Of a stretch of 23,052 nt of DNA, positions 1 to 11,541 are shown one piece after another. Under the pieces are notes generated by a model. It did not search any database. It had not been told where the DNA came from and was given only the letters and a program-made list of their open reading frames with translations. Each line of letters opens with the position of its first letter. Position 1 is the stretch's first letter. The stretch is taken from NCBI GenBank assembly GCA_021798675.1, contig JAJZGE010000001.1, positions 1 to 23,052 of the forward strand, in the 5' to 3' direction. The stretch is from Pseudomonadota bacterium (lineage in GTDB: Bacteria; Pseudomonadota; Gammaproteobacteria; Xanthomonadales; Rhodanobacteraceae). Made by a program: the position numbers and the translations under genes.

Positions 1-736
1 GGCGCTCGGCCAGCAGGTCGCTGTATGGCTCCGGCCCGAACCACGAGCGCGAGCCGGCCAACGACCAGATTTCGCCGTCCAGCGGCGCGTCCCACGTGCC
101 GCGCTCGACACGGGCCGCAAGCACGCTGTTGAAGATCTGCGAACGTGCGGCGGACAGCAGGAAGCCGCGCTTGTCGCGGTCCACCCGGCGCCCCGCGAAC
201 ATCGCACGCGCCTGGTCCAGGTTGCCGCCTTCGCGGCCGAAGCGTTGCTCGCCGAAATAATTGGGCACGCCTCGGGCGGCGATGGCGGCCAGTGCCTGCT
301 CGGCGCGCCCGCGCTCGCCCTGCACCTCGCGCAGCGTCAGCACGAAGCGGTTGCCGCGCAGGGCGCCGCGCTTGAGCTTGCGACCATGACGCGTGGCGGC
401 CAACACTTTCACGTTGTCGTGCGGGAAGGCCGACCAGTCGGGATCGGGCTTGCCGGCGAGCTGCACGGTGAAGGCCTGGCGGGTGATCGCGTGCCGATCC
501 TTCAGGCCGGCGTAGCCCACCGCCAGCGGCGGCACGCCGGCGAATTTCGCCAGCTCCCGCGCCAGCCAGTCGGTGTTGGCGCCGCGCTTTTCCACCCACA
601 GCAGGGCGTGCTCGCCGCTGCCGTCGGCGTCGTAGCCCAGGATTTCCTCAACGAGGAAATCTTCATGGGCAACGCGAAGGCGTGCCGTCAAAGGTGGGAC
701 GGTGCCATGGGCGAAGGGAAGTTCTTGGTCTGTCAT
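1..736 (-). CDS. truD: tRNA pseudouridine(13) synthase TruD, partial (3' end beyond left edge)
   Basis: TruD converts uridine 13 of tRNA(Glu) to pseudouridine in the cytoplasm. About 245 residues are visible from an ATG at 736; the frame stays open to position 1, so the C-terminal third (the family is about 350 residues) is outside the window. The catalytic motif GLKDRHA is present with its Asp at residue 80, the same number as in E. coli TruD. The family motif NYFGEQRFGR follows around residues 165-175. The gene starts 12 bp after the ispF stop and is the last visible member of the minus-strand ftsB-ispD-ispF-truD run, an order common in gammaproteobacteria. surE would be expected next, but that cannot be seen here. 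Nothing in the visible part looks broken. Confidence 0.96.
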   Translation of the reverse strand, partial: MTDQELPFAHGTVPPLTARLRVAHEDFLVEEILGYDADGSGEHALLWVEKRGANTDWLARELAKFAGVPPLAVGYAGLKDRHAITRQAFTVQLAGKPDPDWSAFPHDNVKVLAATRHGRKLKRGALRGNRFVLTLREVQGERGRAEQALAAIAARGVPNYFGEQRFGREGGNLDQARAMFAGRRVDRDKRGFLLSAARSQIFNSVLAARVERGTWDAPLDGEIWSLAGSRSWFGPEPYSDLLAER

Positions 737-748
737 TGAACCGGGGTT

Positions 749-1228
749 TCAGCCTTGGATCAGCAACACGCAGGCCTGAGCGGCGATGCCTTCGCCGCGG
801 CCGGTGAAACCGAGCTTTTCGGTGGTGGTGGCCTTGATGCTGACCTGGTCGAGCCGACAACCGAGGTCGACGGCGAGGTTCTCGCGCATGGCTTGCGCGT
901 GCGGGCCGACCTTGGGGGATTCGCAGATCACGGTGACGTCGGCGTTGCCCAACGCATAACCGTGTTGGGCCATGAGCGACGCGGCGTGACGCAGGAACTG
1001 GCGGCTGTCGGCGTCGCGCCAGCGTTCGTCGGCGGGCGGAAAGTGCTTGCCGATGTCGCCCAGCGCCAGCGCGCCGAAGATGGCGTCGCACAGTGCGTGG
1101 ATCGCCACGTCGCCATCGGAGTGCGCAATGAGGCCGCGCGCGTGGGGAATGCGCACGCCGCCGAGGGTCACGTGGTCGCCCTCGCCGAAGGCGTGCACGT
1201 CGAAACCGTTGCCGATGCGGAAGCTCAT
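749..1228 (-). CDS. ispF: 2-C-methyl-D-erythritol 2,4-cyclodiphosphate synthase IspF
   Basis: IspF cyclises CDP-ME 2-phosphate to 2-C-methyl-D-erythritol 2,4-cyclodiphosphate with release of CMP, the fifth step of the MEP isoprenoid pathway. The protein has 159 residues, normal for the family, which works as a trimer. The metal ligands are visible as Asp10 and His12 (GFDVHAFG) and His44 (HSDGDVAIH). The C-terminal family block [18 protein letters not shown] is at about 132-149. The ATG at 1228 overlaps the ispD stop in an ATGA, which fixes the start and suggests translational coupling. One oddity: the usual GHGFDVH reads GNGFDVH, with Asn at residue 7. The pairing with ispD, the enzyme two steps earlier, supports the call. 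Confidence 0.97.
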   Translation of the reverse strand: MSFRIGNGFDVHAFGEGDHVTLGGVRIPHARGLIAHSDGDVAIHALCDAIFGALALGDIGKHFPPADERWRDADSRQFLRHAASLMAQHGYALGNADVTVICESPKVGPHAQAMRENLAVDLGCRLDQVSIKATTTEKLGFTGRGEGIAAQACVLLIQG

Positions 1229-1917
1229 GCCGTCCTCGGTAGCAGGAATTCGGCGAGCGCGAGATCCGCCGCCGTGGTGACCTTGATGTTGTCTTCGGCG
1301 CCTTCGACCAGCCGCGGGCGGAAGCCGGCCAGCTCCATCGCCATCGCCTCGTCGCTGACCGCGCGGCCAGCATGCGACACGGCACGCAGCGCGGCGACGA
1401 GCTCGCCGCGACGGAACATCTGCGGCGTGAACGCACGCCAACGCTGATCGCGCGGTTCGGTGGCCACGCTGACGTCGCCTGCGCCGGCGCGCTTGAGCGT
1501 ATCGCGCAGCGGCGCGCCCAGCAGACCGCCATCCGACGCCGAGGCAAGCTCGATCAGGCGTGCGATGTCGGCGCCGCGCACGCAAGGGCGCGCGGCGTCG
1601 TGCACCAACACGAAATCGGCCCCACCCACCTCGGGAGGCAGGGACTCAATACCGGCCAGCACCGAATCGCTGCGCTCGGCACCGCCGATGGCGGTGCGCA
1701 CGGGTTTGCCGTGCAAGGCCTCGATGCCGGGCCAGCGTTCGTCCTGCGCGCCGAGCACCACCATCAGGCCGGCGATGCGCGGATGCGCAGCCAGCCGCTC
1801 CAGCGTATGCGCGATCAGCGGCTTGCCGGCCAGCGGCAGGTATTGCTTGGGGCAATCCGCACCCATCCGCATGCCGCGCCCGGCCGCCGGAACGACGCAC
1901 CACAAGGCCCGGCTCAC
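1225..1917 (-). CDS. ispD: 2-C-methyl-D-erythritol 4-phosphate cytidylyltransferase IspD
   Basis: IspD transfers CMP from CTP to 2-C-methyl-D-erythritol 4-phosphate in the MEP pathway. The product has 230 residues, normal length. The N-terminal nucleotide-binding signature runs from Pro10 to Tyr26 ([10 protein letters not shown], then CPKQY with Lys24). VHDAARP lies at 105-111, and the C-terminal EDNIKVT carries the conserved substrate lysine at 212. The start overlaps the ftsB stop and its own stop overlaps the ispF start, both by 4 bp, so ftsB-ispD-ispF should be one translationally coupled unit. The CTP substrate is made by pyrG, encoded upstream in the same strand run. Confidence 0.97.
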   Translation of the reverse strand: MSRALWCVVPAAGRGMRMGADCPKQYLPLAGKPLIAHTLERLAAHPRIAGLMVVLGAQDERWPGIEALHGKPVRTAIGGAERSDSVLAGIESLPPEVGGADFVLVHDAARPCVRGADIARLIELASASDGGLLGAPLRDTLKRAGAGDVSVATEPRDQRWRAFTPQMFRRGELVAALRAVSHAGRAVSDEAMAMELAGFRPRLVEGAEDNIKVTTAADLALAEFLLPRTA

Positions 1918-2267
1918 CGCACGACGACGCCGGTCACGGCGCCGACAGGCCTAGCCGGCGGCGGCAGCGGCAGCGTACTGCTCGCTCCCGCTGGCTGGTT
2001 GTCCACCTGGTAAAACACCTCGCCGGGCTTGATCAGGCCCAGGCCGGTGCGCGCGCGCGCCTCGATGGCCTGGTTGCCGTGCTTGAGGTCGGCCACGTCG
2101 GCCGCCAGCGCCTGGTTGCGCTGTTGCAGGCGATCGTTCTCGTCGGCCTGCTTCTTGATGGCCGCGCGCAGGCCGTCCACCTCGTGCACGCCACCGTGCG
2201 CGGACCACAGTTTCACCTGCAGCCCGATCAGCAACAGCAACAGGACGAGGGCGATCCAGCGCAGCAT
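1914..2267 (-). CDS. ftsB: cell division protein FtsB
   Basis: FtsB is a small bitopic inner-membrane protein that joins FtsL and FtsQ in the divisome and helps activate septal peptidoglycan synthesis. The 117-residue product has a very short cytoplasmic N-terminus and a membrane segment at about residues 4-17 (WIALVLLLLLIGLQ). A heptad-like coiled coil follows at about 28-65, rich in Gln, Asn, Asp and Leu. The conserved FtsB tail block ARTGLGLIKPGEVFYQV comes next. The C-terminal 25 or so residues are Pro/Ala/Val-rich and look like a lineage-specific extension. It lies 18 bp after eno and overlaps ispD by 4 bp, the usual eno-ftsB-ispD context. Identity rests on topology, the tail motif and position. 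Confidence 0.93.
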   Translation of the reverse strand: MLRWIALVLLLLLIGLQVKLWSAHGGVHEVDGLRAAIKKQADENDRLQQRNQALAADVADLKHGNQAIEARARTGLGLIKPGEVFYQVDNQPAGASSTLPLPPPARPVGAVTGVVVR

Positions 2268-2285
2268 GGACGATGCGTGTCCTCG

Positions 2286-6319
<4,034 letters not shown>

Positions 6320-7630
6320 TCAATCGGCAACGCCCAGCGCGAAACCGCAACCGTTGGCCAGTTCCATGAAGCCCGGGAACGAGGTCGCTACGTGGCGGCA
6401 GTCGTTGATGCGCACCGGCTCCTGCGCCACCAGTCCGGCCACCGCGAAGCTCATCGCGATGCGGTGGTCGGTGAGGCTTTCCACCGTGCCGCCGGCGAGC
6501 GTGCCGCCGTGGATGGTCGCGCCGTCCGGTGTTTCGTCCACCTGGATGCCCAGCGCACGGAGGCCCGTGGCCATCGTGGCAAGGCGGTCGGATTCCTTCA
6601 CGCGCAACTCGGCGGCACCGCGGATGACGGTGTTGCCCCTGGCTGCGGCCGCGGCGACGAACAGCGCCGGGAACTCGTCGATCATGTCGGGCACCAGCGT
6701 TTCGGGCAGCTCGACGCCGCGCAGCGGCGCGTAACGCACCACCAGGTCGCCCACCGGCTCGCCGCCGCTGGTCTTTTCGTTCTCGACGCGGATGTCGGCG
6801 CCCATCAGCCGCAAGGCTTCGAGCAGGCCGGTGCGGCGCGGGTTGAGGCCCACCGCCGGCAGGCGCAGTTCGGAGCCGGGCACGATGCTCGCGGCGACGA
6901 GAAAGAACGCCGCCGAGGAGAAATCCGCCGGCACGTCCACGCCGGTGGCGTGCAGCACGTGTCCGCCGGAAAGCCTGGCGCGACCGGGTTCGAACGCGAT
7001 CGGCCAGCCGAAGGCGGCCAGCATGCGCTCGGTGTAATCGCGGGTGGGATGCGGCTCGATCACCTCGGTCTCGCCCTCCGCATACAGGCCCGCCAACAGC
7101 AGCGCGGACTTCACCTGCGCACTGGCCACCGGCAACTCGTAGCGGATGCCGTGCAGGCGCTGGCCGCCATGGATCACCAGCGGCGGCAGGCCGTCGCGGG
7201 TGTCGATACGCGCCCCCATTGCGGTCAGCGGATCGGTGACGCGGCGCATCGGCCGCTTTGACAGCGAGGCGTCGCCGATCAGGGTGCTGTCGAACGCCTG
7301 CCCCGCCAGCAGGCCGGCCAGCAGGCGCATGCCGGTGCCGGCATTGCCGCAGTCCAACGGATCGTCGCTTGCGCGCAGGCCGTGCAGGCCCGCGCCGTGC
7401 ACCACGCGCTCGCCGTCGGCAGGCGCATCGATGCGCACGCCGAGCTGCTGCAACACGGCAGCAGTGGCGCGGGTGTCCTCGCCTTCGAGGAAGCCACGGA
7501 TGTGCGAGGCGCCGTCGGCCAGCGCGGCGAACATCAGCGCGCGATGCGAGACGGACTTGTCGCCCGGCACGCCCACGCTGCCCCGCAGCGGGCCGGCCGG
7601 GCCGCTGCGCCAGTCCATGCGCCCGCTCAT
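6320..7630 (-). CDS. aroA: 3-phosphoshikimate 1-carboxyvinyltransferase (EPSP synthase) AroA
   Basis: AroA joins shikimate 3-phosphate and PEP to give EPSP, the sixth step of the shikimate pathway. The 436-residue product shows GDKSVSHRA (Lys24), GNAGTGMRLLAG (95-106), SLSKRPMRRV (122-131), ASAQVKSALLLAGL (169-182), VKESDRLA (344-351) and DHRIAMSFA (388-396), covering both domains. The SLSKRPM type resembles pseudomonad and Bacillus enzymes rather than the E. coli class, which has a different sequence there. The ATG at 7630 overlaps the pheA stop by 4 bp, fixing the start; a second Met at residue 5 is less likely. serC-pheA-aroA is a pseudomonad/xanthomonad-type order. There is no convincing terminator after aroA. 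Confidence 0.97.
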   Translation of the reverse strand: MSGRMDWRSGPAGPLRGSVGVPGDKSVSHRALMFAALADGASHIRGFLEGEDTRATAAVLQQLGVRIDAPADGERVVHGAGLHGLRASDDPLDCGNAGTGMRLLAGLLAGQAFDSTLIGDASLSKRPMRRVTDPLTAMGARIDTRDGLPPLVIHGGQRLHGIRYELPVASAQVKSALLLAGLYAEGETEVIEPHPTRDYTERMLAAFGWPIAFEPGRARLSGGHVLHATGVDVPADFSSAAFFLVAASIVPGSELRLPAVGLNPRRTGLLEALRLMGADIRVENEKTSGGEPVGDLVVRYAPLRGVELPETLVPDMIDEFPALFVAAAAARGNTVIRGAAELRVKESDRLATMATGLRALGIQVDETPDGATIHGGTLAGGTVESLTDHRIAMSFAVAGLVAQEPVRINDCRHVATSFPGFMELANGCGFALGVAD

Positions 7631-8715
7631 GGCAAGGCCACCGGGTAGGAGCCGAGCACGCGCAGCTGCGCCACCGACTGTTCGATCTCCTTTACCGCCG
7701 CCTGCAGCGCCTCGTCCTGGATGTGGCCGGAGACATCGATGAAGAAGGCGTACTGCCACTTGCCGCTGTGCGCGGGACGCGACTCGATGCGGTTGAGGCT
7801 CACACCGTGCGCCGCGAACGGGCTGAGCACGTGGTACAGCGCACCCGGCTGGTCGTTGACCGTGATCAGCAGCGAGGTGCGATCGTTGCCCGAGGGCGGG
7901 AACAGACTGCGGCCAATCACCAGGAAGCGCGTGGTGTTGTCGGCGCGGTCCTCGATGCCGGAAGCCAGGGTGCGCAGGCCGTACACCTTGCCCGCGGTCT
8001 CGCCGGCGATCGCGCCCGCGTCGTCGGTATGGCGTGCCCGCCGCGCCGCCTCGGCGTTGCTGCCCACCGCCTCGCATTCCACGTTCGGCAGGTTCATGCG
8101 CAACCAGGTCTTGCACTGCTGCAGCGACTGCGCATGGGCGTAGACCCGCTTGATGTCCTCCAGCCGCCCTGCCATCGAATGCAGGCACTGGTGCACGCGC
8201 AGCTCGATCTCGCCGCAGATGCGCGCGTCGGAGGTCAGGAACATGTCCAGCGTCACCTGGATCATGCCCTGGCCGGAGTTCTCCACCGGCACCACGCCGA
8301 AATCGGCATGGCCGGCGGCAACCTCCTGGAATACCTCCTCGATGCTGCCCAGCGGCAGGCCGTAGGCGGCATGGCCGAAGTGCTTGCGCACCGCCTGCTC
8401 GCTGAAGGTGCCCTCGGGGCCGAGGTAACCGATCTTGAGCGGGTCTTCCTGCGCCAGGCAGGAGGACATGATCTCGCGGAACAACCGCACCATCTCGGCG
8501 TCGGACAGCGGCCCTTTGTTGCGGTCCACCACCATGCGCAGCACGTGCGCCTCGCGCTCGGGACGGTAGTAGTCGATCGCGGACAGGCCCTCGCCCTTCA
8601 CCCGTGCGACCTCCTGCGCCCAGTTCGCACGTTCGGAGATCAGCTCCTGGATCTGCCTGTCGATGCTGTCGATGCGCTCGCGCACGTCGGACAGCGAGAC
8701 CTTGCTTTCGGTCAT
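7627..8715 (-). CDS. pheA: bifunctional chorismate mutase / prephenate dehydratase (P-protein)
   Basis: This protein rearranges chorismate to prephenate and converts it to phenylpyruvate, committing flux to phenylalanine. The 362 residues contain an AroQ-type chorismate mutase (about 1-90, RIDSIDRQ and YYRPEREA), a prephenate dehydratase domain (about 94-268, IGYLGPEGTFSEQA, TTRFLVIG at 261-268) and a C-terminal ACT domain with GALYHVL (291-297) and ESRP (311-314), the phenylalanine feedback site. The motif usually written PVENS-(S/T)-EG reads PVENSGQG (143-150). No Shine-Dalgarno sequence precedes the ATG; an imperfect 12-bp repeat occupies the leader and runs over the start codon. No Phe-rich leader peptide is visible, so E. 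coli-type pheL attenuation is not indicated. It lies 70 bp after serC and overlaps aroA by 4 bp. Confidence 0.96.
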   Translation of the reverse strand: MTESKVSLSDVRERIDSIDRQIQELISERANWAQEVARVKGEGLSAIDYYRPEREAHVLRMVVDRNKGPLSDAEMVRLFREIMSSCLAQEDPLKIGYLGPEGTFSEQAVRKHFGHAAYGLPLGSIEEVFQEVAAGHADFGVVPVENSGQGMIQVTLDMFLTSDARICGEIELRVHQCLHSMAGRLEDIKRVYAHAQSLQQCKTWLRMNLPNVECEAVGSNAEAARRARHTDDAGAIAGETAGKVYGLRTLASGIEDRADNTTRFLVIGRSLFPPSGNDRTSLLITVNDQPGALYHVLSPFAAHGVSLNRIESRPAHSGKWQYAFFIDVSGHIQDEALQAAVKEIEQSVAQLRVLGSYPVALP

Positions 8716-8746
8716 GATGGATATCTGGACGGATGTCTGGATGGAT
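8711..8746 (-). repeat. three imperfect 12-bp repeats across the pheA start
   Basis: Read on the minus strand the units are ATCCATCCAGAC (8746-8735), ATCCGTCCAGAT (8734-8723) and ATCCATCATGAC (8722-8711). The third contains the pheA ATG at 8715. They occupy the place where a ribosome-binding site would normally be. Confidence 0.85.
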
Positions 8747-8785
8747 AGAAGGCCAAATGCCGCTTGCCGATGATGCCCGAAACGT

Positions 8786-9871
<1,086 letters not shown>

Positions 9872-9900
9872 CGATTGCTCCCCATGACTGCGATCACCGC

Positions 9901-9931
9901 ATTATGGCGCGGCGCAGCATGGAGCCGTCAA
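9901..9931 (-). promoter_or_regulatory. predicted sigma70-type promoter of serC
   Basis: On the minus strand TTGACG (9931-9926, five of six consensus) and CATAAT (9906-9901, five of six) are separated by 19 bp. A start site near 9894 would give a leader of about 23 nt containing the GGGGAG ribosome site. The 19-bp spacer is at the long end of the accepted range. Confidence 0.55.
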
Positions 9932-10005
9932 TGGCGTTTTCCTTGCCCGTGGCAGCCAAGGGCGGTCGCCGGATCGGTTCCAGCGATCGCGGATGATCGC
10001 AAGCC

Positions 10006-10773
10006 TCAGAAGCGGATCCAAAACACCAGCGCGATGCCCAGCGCCAGCACCGCGGCGGTGACGATCAGCCACCACACTTCGCCGCGCGGGCCGGCGGCCT
10101 CCTCGGGCAGGATCGGCGCGGCCGCAGCAGGTGCAGCCATCTCGGGCTCGGCCTCCATGCCCGGCGCATCGAGCACGAAACGGTGCTTCCCGAGGCTGAT
10201 CTGGTCGCCAGGCTGCAGCGCCACGCGCTGCACCGCCACGCCGTTGACGCGCAGCGGATAGGTGGCCGAGGCCTGCACCGCCTCCAGCATCAGGCGATCG
10301 TTCTGCCAGTCGAGCTTCAGGCTGGCCGCCTCGCCTTGCGGCAATTCCAGCGGGACACGGCCATAGGGTCCGAGTTCCAGTCCCTCGCCGACCGGCAGCA
10401 CGCGCCCGGACAAGGCCCCGGCCAGCGCGCGCAGTGCGGCGGTACAGCGGGCCTCCGCCGGTGCCGCCGGGGTTTCGCGCTGTTCCGGGGATACGTCGCC
10501 GCGCAGCAGCATGCGGCAATCGCCCACGCTCAGCATGTCACCGGGACGCAACAGGGCGCGCTCACGCACCGGCCGTGCATTCACGTAGACCCGCGTGGCC
10601 GAAGGCAGCACCGTCAGCACCCAGCCGCGCCTGTCCTGCTCGACGCGCAGGTGACGCGGCGCAGCCTGCCCCGCAGACAACACCAGGTCGTTGTCCGCCG
10701 CGCTGCCTATCCGCAATTGGGGAGCCGTCCACGGGAAATCCTCGCGGGCGGATTGGAGAAACTCGATACGCAT
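10006..10773 (-). CDS. double-FHA-domain protein with a C-terminal membrane anchor
   Basis: The 255-residue product has an N-terminal FHA-like domain (about 10-92). It shows LRIGSAADNDLVLS, a PRHLRV strand in place of the usual SRRHA, and YVNARPV followed by LLRPGDMLSVG. A second, more diverged FHA-like unit spans about 130-202 (LRVNGVAV, LQPGDQISLGKHRFVL). A Pro/Ala/Glu-rich linker (about 203-232) leads to one hydrophobic segment (234-252) with only Ile-Arg-Phe after it, so the protein should be tail-anchored with both FHA domains in the cytoplasm. FHA domains bind phosphothreonine peptides; the Arg after the first Gly and the Ser-x-x-His are altered here, so phospho-binding is uncertain. 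The start at 10773 is chosen because it begins the first FHA strand; a Met 69 bp upstream is unlikely. No kinase gene is in view. Function unknown. Confidence 0.85.
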   Translation of the reverse strand: MRIEFLQSAREDFPWTAPQLRIGSAADNDLVLSAGQAAPRHLRVEQDRRGWVLTVLPSATRVYVNARPVRERALLRPGDMLSVGDCRMLLRGDVSPEQRETPAAPAEARCTAALRALAGALSGRVLPVGEGLELGPYGRVPLELPQGEAASLKLDWQNDRLMLEAVQASATYPLRVNGVAVQRVALQPGDQISLGKHRFVLDAPGMEAEPEMAAPAAAAPILPEEAAGPRGEVWWLIVTAAVLALGIALVFWIRF

Positions 10774-10894
10774 TGCCGTACCAATCCATTGACCGCGGCA
10801 CTCTAGCATGTGCTTCCCGCGTGCTTGTACATGCAACCGCATGCCCGGCAGACGGCATGGCTTATCATCCCGGGCCTACCCATGGAGCCCGCAC

Positions 10895-11170
10895 ATGCCC
10901 AGCATCGACATCCAACGCAGCCATGGCCTGCCGCTGCCCGAGGCCCGTGCCGTGGTCGAGAAAGTGGCCGCGCGCATGCGCGAGAAGTTCGACATTGCCA
11001 GCCGCTGGGAAGGCGACACCCTGCTTTTTTCCCGCCCCGGCGTGAACGGCCAGATCGCCGTGGGTGGCGACGCGGTTCGCGTCCACGCCGAACTGGGCAT
11101 GCTGCTGTCCCCGCTCAAGGGCATGGTCGAGCAGGAGATCCGGCGCAAGCTGGACGAGTACTTCGCCTGA
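10895..11170 (+). CDS. polyhydroxyalkanoic acid system (PHA granule region) family protein
   Basis: A 91-residue protein beginning MPSIDIQRSHGLPLPEAR, with a compact alpha-beta pattern: a helix around EARAVVEKVAARMREKF, strands around GDTLLFSR and GQIAVGGDAVRVHAELG, and a closing helix LKGMVEQEIRRKLDEYF. This matches small proteins named after PHA granule gene regions, found widely in proteobacteria without PHA genes nearby; their biochemical role is not settled. No PHA synthase or phasin gene is in the window. The ATG at 10895 has GGAG 7 bp upstream. It is divergent from the FHA gene across 121 bp that hold a CATGCC/GGCATG dyad (10840-10859) and a TATCAT box (10863-10868) without a matching -35. 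infA follows 89 bp later. Confidence 0.8.
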   Translation: MPSIDIQRSHGLPLPEARAVVEKVAARMREKFDIASRWEGDTLLFSRPGVNGQIAVGGDAVRVHAELGMLLSPLKGMVEQEIRRKLDEYFA

Positions 11171-11185
11171 CCGATACGGCAATTC

Positions 11186-11214
11186 TTTAACCGGACGCCC
11201 TGCCGTGGCATAAT
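11186..11214 (+). promoter_or_regulatory. possible infA promoter
   Basis: CATAAT (11209-11214, five of six matches to the -10 consensus) follows TTTAAC (11186-11191, a weak three-of-six -35) at 17 bp. It is 45 bp before the infA ATG and directly after the preceding gene, so infA probably has its own promoter. Confidence 0.4.
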
Positions 11215-11259
11215 CGCCGGCTTGTGCGGCCACCACGGCCGCTCTCCGATCCGGAACAC

Positions 11260-11478
11260 ATGGCCAAAGACGACGTCATCGAAATGGAAGGCACGGTCCT
11301 GGAGACCCTGCCCAACACCATGTTCCGCGTGCAACTGGAGAACGGGCACGTAGTCATCGCCCACATCTCCGGGCGCATGCGCAAGCATTACATCCGCATC
11401 CTCACGGGCGACAAGGTCAAGATCGAAATGACCCCGTACGACCTGAGCAAGGGGCGGATCACCTACCGCATGAAATAG
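11260..11478 (+). CDS. infA: translation initiation factor IF-1
   Basis: IF-1 binds the A site of the 30S subunit and works with IF-2 and IF-3 during initiation. The 72-residue protein is one S1-type OB fold with the nearly invariant blocks [63 protein letters not shown] and TYRMK. The ATG at 11260 gives the exact family start; the frame is open 36 bp upstream, but that part belongs to the leader. The gene converges on clpA and ends 16 bp before a bidirectional hairpin terminator. infA close to clpA is a conserved neighbourhood in gammaproteobacteria. Confidence 0.98.
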   Translation: MAKDDVIEMEGTVLETLPNTMFRVQLENGHVVIAHISGRMRKHYIRILTGDKVKIEMTPYDLSKGRITYRMK

Positions 11479-11493
11479 GGCGGTCGCCGCACG

Positions 11494-11521
11494 AAAAAGG
11501 CCGCGCACCGCGCGGCCTTTT
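11494..11521. terminator. bidirectional intrinsic terminator between infA and clpA
   Basis: A perfect 8-bp GC stem, GGCCGCGC (11499-11506) and GCGCGGCC (11510-11517), closes an ACC loop. It is flanked by five A on the left and four T on the right, giving a U-tract on either strand. It lies between the infA stop (11478) and the clpA stop (11542) and can end both convergent transcripts. Confidence 0.9.
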
Positions 11522-11541
11522 GTGTTGCCCTCGGCGCCCCA

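Noticed and set aside
8716..8785. A pheL-like attenuator with a Phe-rich leader peptide before pheA.
   Set aside because: No short Phe-rich frame and no terminator/antiterminator hairpins are visible in the 70-bp gap.
10895..11170. Evidence for a polyhydroxyalkanoate granule locus.
   Set aside because: Only the small family protein is present; no synthase, phasin or depolymerase lies nearby, and such proteins occur widely without them.
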